From assembly GCF_011007365.1 (NCBI RefSeq), contig NZ_WFKM01000002.1, positions 186,001 through 250,000 on the forward strand: DNA of 64,000 nucleotides, written 5' to 3'. The stretch is from Sphingobacterium sp. xlx-96. GTDB taxonomy: Bacteria; Bacteroidota; Bacteroidia; Sphingobacteriales; Sphingobacteriaceae. The position numbers and the translations under genes are program-made. The notes beneath the pieces were generated by a model. The model was not told where the DNA came from. It searched no databases and worked only from the letters and a program-made list of their open reading frames with translations. Of the stretch, positions 9,621 through 18,820 are shown piece after piece (within the stretch, counting starts at the first letter, position 1; every line of letters begins with the position of its first letter).

Positions 9621-12600
9621 ATGAAAATTAATTTACATGCCAACAATGCGCGTGTGCAGATTCCCTTATCTTTAAAGATTCTACTAATGATTAAGTCAAT
9701 CATTTGCTTATTGTTCATTTTTTCGGCTCCTGTTTTGGCAAATAACTCCATTGCACAAGAACGCGTTACATTGCGCCTTTTTGACAGTGACCTTAAAGGG
9801 GTAATCAAGTCGATCGAAAAGCAAACCAAGGTAAAATTCATCTATCTGGACGGCCTCTTACTGGATGGAGAAGTAGGTAATATTAATGTAGCCAACCAGC
9901 CTTGGACACAAGTGCTTCTCCCCTTGTTAAACAAAGCAGGGCTATCTCTAAAGAAACTGGAAGATAGCAGAATCGTCATCACACCCATGGAAAGAAAACC
10001 TCAAGGACAAACTGTAAAAGGTATCGTCGTTGACAATACAGGAACACCATTATCAGGAGTTTCCATTATTGAGAAAGGATCTAACAACGGAACGAGTACC
10101 AACGAGAATGGAAAGTTTGAACTGACTGTAAGTAAAAACGAAACCATACTTATCGTGAGCTATATAGGCTATCAGAATCAGGAAATCACCAGTGCAGGTA
10201 AGGAAATGCGTATTGTGATGCAAGAGGACATTTCTTCCTTGGACGAAGTTGTGGTCGTCGGATATGGTACGCAAAGGAAAGCTAATCTGACGGGAGCTGT
10301 TTCTTCGGTAGATATGGACAAGGTCCTTGGCGATAGACCTGTAAGCAGTGCTTCTCAAGCACTACAAGGAGCTATGCCAGGTATGCAAGTCACTTTTGGG
10401 AGTGGTAGACCAGGGCAAGGAACCGCATTAAATATTAGGGGTGTAACCTCTATTAACGGCGGTGAACCGCTGGTATTGGTAGACAATGTACCGATGAATA
10501 TCGATGATGTAAATCCAAAAGATATTCAGAACGTAACCATCTTAAAGGACGCTGCTGCTGCTTCCATTTATGGTGCAAGAGCGGCTTATGGTGTAATACT
10601 AGTTACCACAAAAAAAGCAGGAAAAAACCAACCGACCCGATTTAACTATTCGAGCAATTTGACCTCGTCTAAGGCAACTACACTGCCAGAGAAAGCAAGT
10701 CCTTTACAATTTGTACAGGGCTTGAAAGATTTTGGGAACACGACGAACTGGACGGGGCAAAACGTGGACACTTGGTTAAACTTATTAAAGGAATATGAAG
10801 CGGACCCCGCAAAATATCCAGATGGGATCACCACGGTGGGTAATACAAAATATCCATTAAAAACTCATGATCTCTATAATGAGGTATTCACAACGGGCTT
10901 TGAACAGCTTCACAACCTATCATTTAGCGGCGGTAGTGAAAAGATAGCCTATCGACTGTCTGGAATGTATGCCGACGAGGATGGGATCATGACAACCAGC
11001 AACGATAAATACAAGAGGTACAACCTAAATGCATACGTCACTACGGAACTGGCAAAAAATCTAAATGTAAGTGCCAATATACTCTACAAGAACGATAAAC
11101 GAACAACTCCGATGAATATGAATGAGATGTTTTATCGTGCGATTACCTTTAGTTCTTACTTAGACCCGGGATATGCGGAGGCTATGGATGGCACGATGAT
11201 ACCTTATGGAACGCCAAACAATTACTTAAAATATGAACAACCCGAACAGGATTATAACGATGACTTGCGTCTTTTTGGTAAAGCTGAATATAACCTCTTA
11301 AAAGGACTAAAAGTTACTGCGGAGTACACATTCAACAAAAAGAATGAGAACAACAAGTACTTCCAAACTAAAAACAAGTATATGAACCCGAACAACTACA
11401 CGGAAGAATACTTGTTCAACAATCAATTCTATAGGAGAAGAAATCGTATAACGAACTATAATGCTGTAAATCTCTATGCCAACTACACACATAGTGTGGG
11501 CAATCATAATCTCAAGTATTTATTGGGAACCAACTATGAGAAGAGTCATTTTGAAAGCTTTACCGCAACAAGATATGATATTCTAAGCCCTACGTCGCCA
11601 TCATTAGGAACCAGTAGTGGTACACAAAACGTGGCAGACTCTTTTGGTCAATATGCGGTATTGGGCTATTTTGGACGTATCAACTATGACTATAAAAACA
11701 AATATCTACTTGAAGTAAACGGACGTTTTGATGGATCATCTCGTTTCTTAGAAGGGTCTAGATTTGGATTCTTTCCATCGGTATCTGCGGGATGGAACGT
11801 GACCGAAGAAGATTTTATGTCTTCATTTCGTAATTGGGTACCCTTGTTAAAATTAAGAGGATCGTTCGGAGAGATAGGAAATCAGGTCGTGTATAATACG
11901 GACAAAACGTTAAATTATTTCCCTGTAAATCCAGAAATGGCAACTACTAATGCAGGATGGATCAATCCAGAGACAGGAATCCGCTACTTGACGATCAACC
12001 GCCCAGACTTAGTATCTTCAACTTTTACATGGGAAAAAGTAAGAACATTAAATCTGGGTGCGGATCTAGGATTATTCAACAATAAACTAACGACAAGTTT
12101 CGATTGGTTCAGAAGACAAACCATAGGAATGTTATATCCTGGAGCAGATTTACCTGCTGTACTGGGATCAACCCCTCCTTACCAGAATATAACAGATCTA
12201 GAGTCTAAAGGTTGGGAATGGGAATTGACCTGGAAAGATAAAATCAATGCCTTTACTTATTCATTTGGTTTCAACTTGTCCGACAACAAAGGAACCATCA
12301 CAAAAATCAATAACGCAGCAGGTACAATTGGCAGTTATTATAAAGGCTACCAAATGGGCGAGATATGGGGCTATGTGACAGACCGCTACTACACGGTTGA
12401 TGATTTTGAGCCAGGTTCACTAAAAGCTGATCTTACTGGAGGAAAACTAAAACCTGGTATTCCTTCTTTCAATGGCGTGGCACAAAATCCAGGCGATGTA
12501 CTATACAAAGATCTAAATGGTGACGGTATTCTATTTTCTGGAAACGGAACTATAAGTAATCCTGGGGACATGCAGATCATCGGTAATAACCGAAGACGCT

Positions 12601-13082
12601 ACCAATTCGGTATTAACGGTAATTTCAGTTACAAGAACATAGACTTATCCATCTTCTTACAGGGTGTAGGAAAAAGAGATCTTTGGATGAGTAATCCTGT
12701 TATCTGGCCATTCACCAATGAATTTGCAACACTATATGAACACACTTTGGACTACTGGACTCCTGAAAATCAGGACGCTTATTATGGCCGTGTATATGCT
12801 AACGGAGGACTGAACTCCGGAGCAAATCGTCGCGTACAAACCAAATATCTACAAGATGGTTCATATCTGCGGGTTCGTAATGTTACACTGGGATATAATC
12901 TAGGAAAAGAGCTGTTAAAAACCAAAAAGATTGAAAACATCCGTCTTTATTTTACAGGAGAGAATCTGTTCTTGTTTGATAAACTTCCTCAGGGGATAGA
13001 GGCCGACGCTGAGAATATTAATTCAGGAGGGATCTATCCTTACCTAAAGAAATTCAGTGCTGGTATTAATATTAATTTCTAA
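9621..13082 (+). CDS. SusC/RagA-type TonB-dependent receptor with STN domain
   Basis: 1153 aa. The order is signal peptide (hydrophobic stretch near residues 20-40, ending in an ANNSIAQ region), STN domain (about 45-115), a carboxypeptidase-like regulatory domain, the TonB-box-like LDEVVVVGYGTQ, plug, and a large beta barrel ending INF, a terminal aromatic residue typical of outer-membrane proteins. It imports a large substrate by TonB energy and, through STN, reports substrate to the FecR encoded upstream. susD follows 18 nt later. The two downstream sulfatases suggest a sulfated glycan, which is inference. Confidence 0.96.
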   Translation: MKINLHANNARVQIPLSLKILLMIKSIICLLFIFSAPVLANNSIAQERVTLRLFDSDLKGVIKSIEKQTKVKFIYLDGLLLDGEVGNINVANQPWTQVLLPLLNKAGLSLKKLEDSRIVITPMERKPQGQTVKGIVVDNTGTPLSGVSIIEKGSNNGTSTNENGKFELTVSKNETILIVSYIGYQNQEITSAGKEMRIVMQEDISSLDEVVVVGYGTQRKANLTGAVSSVDMDKVLGDRPVSSASQALQGAMPGMQVTFGSGRPGQGTALNIRGVTSINGGEPLVLVDNVPMNIDDVNPKDIQNVTILKDAAAASIYGARAAYGVILVTTKKAGKNQPTRFNYSSNLTSSKATTLPEKASPLQFVQGLKDFGNTTNWTGQNVDTWLNLLKEYEADPAKYPDGITTVGNTKYPLKTHDLYNEVFTTGFEQLHNLSFSGGSEKIAYRLSGMYADEDGIMTTSNDKYKRYNLNAYVTTELAKNLNVSANILYKNDKRTTPMNMNEMFYRAITFSSYLDPGYAEAMDGTMIPYGTPNNYLKYEQPEQDYNDDLRLFGKAEYNLLKGLKVTAEYTFNKKNENNKYFQTKNKYMNPNNYTEEYLFNNQFYRRRNRITNYNAVNLYANYTHSVGNHNLKYLLGTNYEKSHFESFTATRYDILSPTSPSLGTSSGTQNVADSFGQYAVLGYFGRINYDYKNKYLLEVNGRFDGSSRFLEGSRFGFFPSVSAGWNVTEEDFMSSFRNWVPLLKLRGSFGEIGNQVVYNTDKTLNYFPVNPEMATTNAGWINPETGIRYLTINRPDLVSSTFTWEKVRTLNLGADLGLFNNKLTTSFDWFRRQTIGMLYPGADLPAVLGSTPPYQNITDLESKGWEWELTWKDKINAFTYSFGFNLSDNKGTITKINNAAGTIGSYYKGYQMGEIWGYVTDRYYTVDDFEPGSLKADLTGGKLKPGIPSFNGVAQNPGDVLYKDLNGDGILFSGNGTISNPGDMQIIGNNRRRYQFGINGNFSYKNIDLSIFLQGVGKRDLWMSNPVIWPFTNEFATLYEHTLDYWTPENQDAYYGRVYANGGLNSGANRRVQTKYLQDGSYLRVRNVTLGYNLGKELLKTKKIENIRLYFTGENLFLFDKLPQGIEADAENINSGGIYPYLKKFSAGININF

Positions 13083-13100
13083 CCCTTTATTCTTACTACG

Positions 13101-14888
13101 ATGAAAATAATAAAATCATTCTTACATATATCTCTTGCAGCTGCCATCGGTTTTTCAAGCGTGAGCTGCTCTAATCTTTTGGATCTAAGTCCAGAAGGAT
13201 CATTGGTCGAGAAAACGACATTTACTTCTTATAACAACTTCATTACCTACGCCTGGCAATTTTACGACGTATTTCCGGGGTATTCCAGTAGTGTTCCCGA
13301 CTCAGAAATAAATGGGGATTTATTTGCCAAGGCAAGCACAAATGCTACATCGGACTGGTTATGGAATCGCGTGGTTACCCCAGGATCGTCGAATGATTAT
13401 AAAGTGCCCTATGAAAAAATCAGGTCTATTAATATCCTATTGGACAATATTGAAACTTCAACTTTTCTTACCGATGTAGAGAAGAAACATATCAGAAGCT
13501 TAGGCTTTTTTTTCAAAGCCTACAATTATATGGATCTGCTTAACAAATATGGTGGTGTCATATGGGTAGAAAATGCTGTTGATGACGGTGATACGGATGT
13601 CCTATATGGTACACCTTCATCCAGAGACGAAATCGCTCAAAAAATCGCAGATATGCTCAGCTATGCCGAGCAAAACATAAAAACAAATGGTGACGGCAAA
13701 AACACCATAACGAAGGCTGTTGTAAGAGCGCTTATTTCACGATTTGGTTTACGGGAAGGAACTTGGCGTAAATATCATGGCTTAAATGACGCTAACAAGT
13801 ACCTTCAGCTGTCAATGGATGCATCGAAGGCTTTAGTGACCGAAATTCCGAACCTTCATGCAGACTATGACGAACTGTTCAACAGTGAATCTCTCGCCAA
13901 TAACCAAGAAGTATTGCTTTACAAGCAATATGAGGTCAATCAAATCACGCATTCCTTATCGTCTCTGGCGAGAAACTCATCCGGACGCTGGGATCTGACC
14001 AAAGCTGCTGCAGATCTATACCTTATGAAGGATGGACAAACCCGTTGGACAAGTCCTACATTTGATGGAGATAAAACCCCCAACAGTGAATTTAGAAATC
14101 GTGATATTAGGTTATATTATACCGTACCGCCACCATTCAAAGTTACTGTAGCGCATCCAAGCTATGCTTGGGCACATACAGGAGTGGCTACGGATAGAGA
14201 GTATATCGACCTCATGAATACCTTATCAGTGGCTACAAGAAAAACACTGCCTACATTAAATTGGCAGGGATTGGTTTTGAGACAGGAGCCTCATTATGCG
14301 GATTATACAAATGGACAACCCTTTAATGTGACATTCACCGGATATCGTTTTTACAAATTCAGCAATAAGATCAAAATGCTACAGAATGAAGATGTCAACG
14401 ATGCGCCAATCTTTAGAATGGGGGAAGTATTTGTCAACTATGCAGAAGCAGCTTATGAACTGGGGCAGATAAGTCAGGATATCATCAATCAGACCGTCAA
14501 TAAACTTAGGAATCGAGGAAAAGTAGCAGCGCTACAGATAAGCACTATACCGACGGATCCGAGCAGAGATTCAGAGGTAACTCCTTTACTATGGGAAATA
14601 CGTCGTGAACGCGCGGTAGAGTTAATGGGTGAAGGTTTCCGTTTTGATGATCTGAGAAGATGGAAAAAAATGAACTATGCTGCCAAACAAAAGTTAGGAA
14701 GATACTTAACCAAGGGAGTAGATGTACCCCAAGCGGCACCTATACCTATTCTAAATGGCGCTACAGCGGGATACATTGCTTACGAAGGTGAGCCCCCTGC
14801 ATTTCCCGACTATTACTACTTATACCCTATACCTTCTGCCGAAATCGCAATGAACCCGAAAATACAGCAGAATCCGGAATGGAAATAA
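13101..14888 (+). CDS. SusD/RagB-family surface glycan-binding lipoprotein
   Basis: 595 aa lipoprotein with a lipobox ending at Cys23 (SSVSC). SusD-like helical repeats run through the N-terminal half, and the typical C-terminal segment is present (LLWEIRRERAVELMGEGFRFDDLRRW split over two motifs, then YPIPSAEIAMNP). It caps the SusC barrel and captures substrate at the cell surface. It lies 18 nt after susC and is followed by a strong terminator. Confidence 0.96.
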   Translation: MKIIKSFLHISLAAAIGFSSVSCSNLLDLSPEGSLVEKTTFTSYNNFITYAWQFYDVFPGYSSSVPDSEINGDLFAKASTNATSDWLWNRVVTPGSSNDYKVPYEKIRSINILLDNIETSTFLTDVEKKHIRSLGFFFKAYNYMDLLNKYGGVIWVENAVDDGDTDVLYGTPSSRDEIAQKIADMLSYAEQNIKTNGDGKNTITKAVVRALISRFGLREGTWRKYHGLNDANKYLQLSMDASKALVTEIPNLHADYDELFNSESLANNQEVLLYKQYEVNQITHSLSSLARNSSGRWDLTKAAADLYLMKDGQTRWTSPTFDGDKTPNSEFRNRDIRLYYTVPPPFKVTVAHPSYAWAHTGVATDREYIDLMNTLSVATRKTLPTLNWQGLVLRQEPHYADYTNGQPFNVTFTGYRFYKFSNKIKMLQNEDVNDAPIFRMGEVFVNYAEAAYELGQISQDIINQTVNKLRNRGKVAALQISTIPTDPSRDSEVTPLLWEIRRERAVELMGEGFRFDDLRRWKKMNYAAKQKLGRYLTKGVDVPQAAPIPILNGATAGYIAYEGEPPAFPDYYYLYPIPSAEIAMNPKIQQNPEWK

Positions 14889-14895
14889 TAAATGT

Positions 14896-14934
14896 GAGGC
14901 TGTCTAAATGATTAAATCTCATGGAGACAGCCTC
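14896..14934 (+). terminator. Rho-independent-like hairpin after susD
   Basis: Perfect 10-bp arms GAGGCTGTCT (14896-14905) and AGACAGCCTC (14925-14934) with a 19-nt loop, placed between susD and the first sulfatase. No strong T-run follows, so it may allow partial read-through that sets the sulfatase level below that of SusCD. Confidence 0.6.
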
Positions 14935-14951
14935 TATTACTAACGTAACTT

Positions 14952-16343
14952 ATGAAAATCTTATATATCCTCTTCCTATTAATCGTCTGTTGCATAACAC
15001 AAACTGATGCACAAACGGCTCCTCCCAATATCATAGTTATATTAGTGGATGATCTCGGATACAAGGATGTAGGATTTATGGGTGGAAATTTTTATCGTAC
15101 TCCTCATTTGGACGGCTTGGCAAAAGAATCTATCGTGTATGAACAGGCCTATGCCGCCGCCTCCAACTGCGCTCCTAGCCGTGCAAGTATTTTGACTGGT
15201 TTATTACCTAATAGACATGGTATATATACTGTAGGCTCTTCAGAAAGGGGCAAAACCGAAGATAGAAAATTAATTCCCATCAAGAATAACAATATACTGG
15301 ATAACAATCTTCCTACTATAGCTACGCTCTTAAGCAGGAAAGGATACCAAACTGCGGCAATAGGCAAATGGCATCTCAGTGACTCTCCTCTCGACCATGG
15401 CTTTTCAAACAGTTTTGGAGGTAACCATAGCGGACATAATAAGTACTTTTCTCCTTATAAAAACACGACAATTCCCGATGGAAAAGCGGGTGAATATTTG
15501 ACAGACCGAATTACGAACGAAGCCATCGATTATATCGGTCAGCAAAAAGAGACCACTCCTTTCTTTTTGTACCTTTCTTATTACGCGGTGCACACCCCTC
15601 TAGAAGCGCCTGATTCGTTGCAAAATCAGTATAAAGGTATAAAAGGAACCGGTGAGCGGGACTATCCTGTTTATGCAGCCATGATCGAATCTTTGGATCA
15701 TAATATTGGCAAGCTTGTAGCTAAACTCAAACATCAAGGACTACTGGAGAATACCATCCTATGGTTTTGCTCGGACAACGGTGGTATAAATACCATCTCG
15801 CCACAACAACCTCTTCGTGCAGGTAAAGGTTCTTACTTTGAAGGTGGAGTTCGAATTCCTTTCTTTATACACTGGCCTAACCAAATTCAGCCATGTCGAG
15901 ACAGCAGCACCTTAGTCAGTCATCTTGACCTGTTACCGACGATAAAGGAGATTGTAGAAGACAAATCGTCCCTATTACTAGACGGCGAATCATTATGGAA
16001 CAATATACGCGGAGTAGATGATCTCCAAGATCGAGTTTTGTTCTGGCATTTCCCTATTTATCTTGAAGCCTACAACCCATCAAAGGATGATGGTCGTGAT
16101 CCGAAATTCAGAACCCGTCCCGGAAGTAGCATAAGATCTAAAAACTGGAAACTCCACCATTACTATGAAGATGATGCATACCTTTTATATAATCTATCAT
16201 CAGACGTTGGAGAGCGAATAAATAAAGCTTCTGAATACCCTGATATCTTGAAAAAAATGAAGTCAGAATTAAAAAAGAAAATTTTGGATACAAATGCTAA
16301 AATTCCAAGTCAACTAAATCCGAACTATAAGAACGAATTATAA
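14952..16343 (+). CDS. Secreted sulfatase (formylglycine-dependent, family S1)
   Basis: 463 aa with a signal peptide (cleavage near TDAQ). The sulfatase fold is shown by the metal-binding VDDLGYKDVG near the N-terminus, the active-site C73-A-P-S-R whose cysteine is converted to formylglycine, GKWHL with the catalytic Lys/His pair, and CSDNGG as the distal metal site. It removes sulfate esters, probably in the periplasm, from material imported by the preceding SusCD pair. No maturation enzyme (FGE or anSME) is encoded in the window. Substrate regiochemistry is not predictable here. Confidence 0.93.
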   Translation: MKILYILFLLIVCCITQTDAQTAPPNIIVILVDDLGYKDVGFMGGNFYRTPHLDGLAKESIVYEQAYAAASNCAPSRASILTGLLPNRHGIYTVGSSERGKTEDRKLIPIKNNNILDNNLPTIATLLSRKGYQTAAIGKWHLSDSPLDHGFSNSFGGNHSGHNKYFSPYKNTTIPDGKAGEYLTDRITNEAIDYIGQQKETTPFFLYLSYYAVHTPLEAPDSLQNQYKGIKGTGERDYPVYAAMIESLDHNIGKLVAKLKHQGLLENTILWFCSDNGGINTISPQQPLRAGKGSYFEGGVRIPFFIHWPNQIQPCRDSSTLVSHLDLLPTIKEIVEDKSSLLLDGESLWNNIRGVDDLQDRVLFWHFPIYLEAYNPSKDDGRDPKFRTRPGSSIRSKNWKLHHYYEDDAYLLYNLSSDVGERINKASEYPDILKKMKSELKKKILDTNAKIPSQLNPNYKNEL

Positions 16344-16385
16344 AATACTCTTGTTAGCGAAGCACAAAGAACCTTGAGTATTCCA

Positions 16386-16401
16386 TCCCGACTAGTCGGG
16401 A
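16386..16401. repeat. Perfect 16-bp palindrome inside a leader repeat
   Basis: TCCCGACTAGTCGGGA is a perfect palindrome. It sits inside a copy of the leader repeat described at 16437-16523 and separates ATTCCAT from ATGACAGATAAA, which are contiguous in the other copies. A related hairpin (AGTCCCGA/TCGGGACT) is at 31710-31731. It resembles the short palindromic repeats scattered between genes in many Bacteroidota. Confidence 0.55.
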
Positions 16402-16436
16402 CAAGATGATGACAGATAAAAAACAGATATACACAT

Positions 16437-16505
16437 ATGAAATACCCACGTTTAAAAAACACAAACATCGATGAAAATAATCTGGGTATTCCATATGACA
16501 GATAA
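16437..16505 (+). other. Short leader ORF (22 codons) within a dispersed repeat
   Basis: This tiny ORF starts MKYP and ends GIPYDR. Its stop (16503-16505) is exactly 18 nt before the ATG of the next sulfatase. The tail sequence TATTCCATATGACAGATAA and the start context ACACATATGAA recur upstream of the thioredoxin gene at 22386, again with an 18-nt gap, and decayed copies lie at 41236-41394. The tail of a further copy (ATGACAGATAAA, 16408-16420) stands just upstream of this ORF. Whether the peptide is made is unknown; a translational leader or a mobile repeat are both possible. Confidence 0.5.
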
Positions 16506-16523
16506 AAGACAAATTATTAACAT

Positions 16524-17936
16524 ATGAAAAAAATAGGATTATTAATGATTGCCGTCTGTCTCTTAACCGGGACGTATGCGCAACAAAAACAACCTAACAT
16601 TGTATTAATCATGGCTGATGACCTAGGTATTGGAGATTTAGGCTCCTATGGCCAGATTAAAATAAGCACACCTCGGATCGATGAACTGGCAAAAAAGGGA
16701 ACTAGGTTTACCAATTTTTATGCCGGCACTTCTGTGTGTGCTCCTTCTAGATCGGCCTTAATGACCGGTCAACATACTGGACATACCTTCGTCAGAGGAA
16801 ATAAAGAAATTGAACCCGAAGGCCAGCAACATCTCGCAGACTCGGTCATAACGATGGCCATGTCATTACAAAAGGCAGGCTACACAACAGGAGCCTTTGG
16901 TAAATGGGGACTCGGCATGGTTGGAACCAGTGGAGATCCTAACAAAAAAGGATTTAATGAATTCTATGGTTATAATTGTCAACGACAATCTCATCGGTAC
17001 TACCCTACCCATCTATGGCACAATAGCAAACGTATCGAACTAGCAGGTAATGATCTTACTAGCAAAGTGCATTATGCGCCGGAACTGATACAGGAGAAAA
17101 CGTTAGCATTTATTGAAACAAATAAAAACAGACCGTTCTTCTTGTTTGTTCCAACCGTACTGCCTCACGCCGAACTGGTAGGTCCGGACGATGCGTTTTA
17201 CGAAAAGTACAAGAATACTTTTCCTGAAACTCCACACAAGGGTAACGATTATGGCCCCAAAGCTACGATAGCAGGTTATGCCTCTGTTGAAAAACCTCGG
17301 GCTACCTACGCTGCGATGGTAAGTAGAATGGATCATTATGTCGGCCAGATCGTGGACAAACTACGTGAACTTGACCTATTAGATAATACCATAATCATGT
17401 TTACAAGCGATAATGGGGCACACCGTGAAGGCGGGGCAGATCCTATGTTCTTTAACAGTACCGCTGGTTTACGTGGGTACAAAAGAGATCTTTATGAAGG
17501 GGGAATACGAACACCTTTCATCGTCTCTTGGCCTTCTAAAATAAAGTCGAACAAAACAGCAAATCACCCAGCTGCATTTTGGGATATTATGCCAACAATT
17601 GTCGAGTTGAGTGGAAATACGATGGACTCCTATACCGATGGAATTTCCTTCTTGCCAACGTTACTCGGTAACGGTAAACAAAAAAAACACGAATACCTGT
17701 ACTGGGAATTTCATGAGGACGGCGGAAGACAAGCCGTATTGGTAGACAATTGGAAGCTAATCAAACTAAAAGCGAAAAGTAAGCAACCGGTATTCGAACT
17801 TTACAACATTAAAAAAGATCCGAAAGAAAGTCGTAATCTTATCAACCAACACCCCAAAATCACTAAGAAGCTTACTAAGCAGCTAGAAGCAGCGCATAAA
17901 GAAAGTGTTGTTTTTCCTTTGTATCAAGGGAACTAA
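16524..17936 (+). CDS. Secreted sulfatase (formylglycine-dependent, family S1), GKWGLG variant
   Basis: 470 aa with a signal peptide (cleavage near TYAQ). The metal-site MADDLGIGDLG, the formylglycine motif C72-A-P-S-R, and the distal TSDNGAH with LYEGGIRTPF are clear, so this is an arylsulfatase-type S1 enzyme. The usual GKWHLG reads GKWGLG; in arylsulfatase A that histidine contacts the formylglycine, so this is a subfamily variant or altered active site. It differs clearly from the preceding sulfatase and probably acts on another linkage of the same substrate. It is preceded by the leader repeat. Confidence 0.93.
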   Translation: MKKIGLLMIAVCLLTGTYAQQKQPNIVLIMADDLGIGDLGSYGQIKISTPRIDELAKKGTRFTNFYAGTSVCAPSRSALMTGQHTGHTFVRGNKEIEPEGQQHLADSVITMAMSLQKAGYTTGAFGKWGLGMVGTSGDPNKKGFNEFYGYNCQRQSHRYYPTHLWHNSKRIELAGNDLTSKVHYAPELIQEKTLAFIETNKNRPFFLFVPTVLPHAELVGPDDAFYEKYKNTFPETPHKGNDYGPKATIAGYASVEKPRATYAAMVSRMDHYVGQIVDKLRELDLLDNTIIMFTSDNGAHREGGADPMFFNSTAGLRGYKRDLYEGGIRTPFIVSWPSKIKSNKTANHPAAFWDIMPTIVELSGNTMDSYTDGISFLPTLLGNGKQKKHEYLYWEFHEDGGRQAVLVDNWKLIKLKAKSKQPVFELYNIKKDPKESRNLINQHPKITKKLTKQLEAAHKESVVFPLYQGN

Positions 17937-17955
17937 AAAATCATTACAGCAATCT

Positions 17956-17991
17956 GACTTGGGCTTGGAACTAGAACTCCAGCCCCAAGTC
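17956..17991. terminator. Hairpin between convergent genes
   Basis: GACTTGGGCT (17956-17965) pairs with AGCCCCAAGTC (17981-17991) with one bulged C. It lies at the junction of the convergent sulfatase and AAA-ATPase genes and overlaps the last codons of the latter. Possible shared terminator. Confidence 0.4.
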
Positions 17992-18684
17992 GGATAACAT
18001 TTTCTCTCTATTATTCATGAAGTACTTTGTCAAACGGAATTGCTCTGTATCTTCATAGTCCACTAGATTAATTCCTTCGGAAGAAACTTCATAAATATCT
18101 GCACCTGGGTACGCCATCAAAACCGGTGAATGTGTAGCTATTATAAATTGAGAGTTCTTCTCAACAAGTTGGTTGACGCGTCTCAACATATTCAACTGAC
18201 TGACCATAGATAAAGCAGACTCTGGCTCATCGAAAATATAGAGTCCCTGACCATAAAGCCGATTTTGCATCAGCGAAAGAAAGCTTTCTCCGTGCGAACG
18301 TTCGTGTAGTGACCCGCCATAACTATCCTGTGCTTCATAATCGTCTACAGCGGTTGCTACATTATAAAAACTCTCCGCACGAAGAAAAAAACCGTCTTTA
18401 TTACGATAAGCTGTACGAATAAGTTGTATATCTTCAAACAGCTCGGAATGCGAACTTTTGGTGTTAAAATTAAAATTGCGACTTCCTCCTTCCGCATTGA
18501 ATCCTGCATTGATAGCAATCGCCTCCACTAAGGTTGACTTTCCTGCCCCATTTTCACCAATAATAAAAGTCACTTCCTTTCGAAAGCTTAATTCATTCAA
18601 AATGGAAATCGATGGAATATTGTAAGGATATGATGTTCGAGATTCCAAAGGCCTGTTGTTACGTACTTTACTGATATAAATCAT
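17971..18684 (-). CDS. AAA-family (ABC/SMC-type) ATPase, small
   Basis: 237 aa. Walker A GENGAGKST at residues 43-51, an ABC-signature-like segment (HERSHGESFLSL), Walker B LYIFDEPESALS and an H-loop ATHSPVL are all present, so this is a complete single-domain ATPase without an inserted coiled coil. Such proteins are often annotated as AAA_21 or AbiEii-like; function unknown. It stands alone between two uptake loci, with no partner nuclease or toxin adjacent, so a defence role is not supported. Confidence 0.88.
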   Translation of the reverse strand: MIYISKVRNNRPLESRTSYPYNIPSISILNELSFRKEVTFIIGENGAGKSTLVEAIAINAGFNAEGGSRNFNFNTKSSHSELFEDIQLIRTAYRNKDGFFLRAESFYNVATAVDDYEAQDSYGGSLHERSHGESFLSLMQNRLYGQGLYIFDEPESALSMVSQLNMLRRVNQLVEKNSQFIIATHSPVLMAYPGADIYEVSSEGINLVDYEDTEQFRLTKYFMNNREKMLSDLGLEF

Positions 18685-18771
18685 CTTACTAAATTATAAC
18701 ATTTTAGTTATCGCCTAGACGCCGAACTTAAAAATTAAAAGTAACAACTTAACAACTAAGTAAACTAACAA

Positions 18772-18805
18772 AAGAGTCTCCAAAGCTAGATCTTTGGAGA
18801 CTCTT
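18772..18805 (-). terminator. Strong terminator of the thioredoxin/SusCD operon
   Basis: Perfect 14-bp arms AAGAGTCTCCAAAG (18772-18785) and CTTTGGAGACTCTT (18792-18805) with a 6-nt loop, followed on the minus strand by TTTTGTT. It lies 16 bp after the last gene of the operon that runs 31648 to 18821. Confidence 0.85.
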
Positions 18806-18820
18806 CGTATAGACAACACC

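Noticed and set aside
17971-18684. AAA ATPase as an Abi/OLD-type antiphage gene
   Set aside because: It has only an ATPase domain, with no nuclease (TOPRIM) or toxin partner nearby and no mobile-element context.
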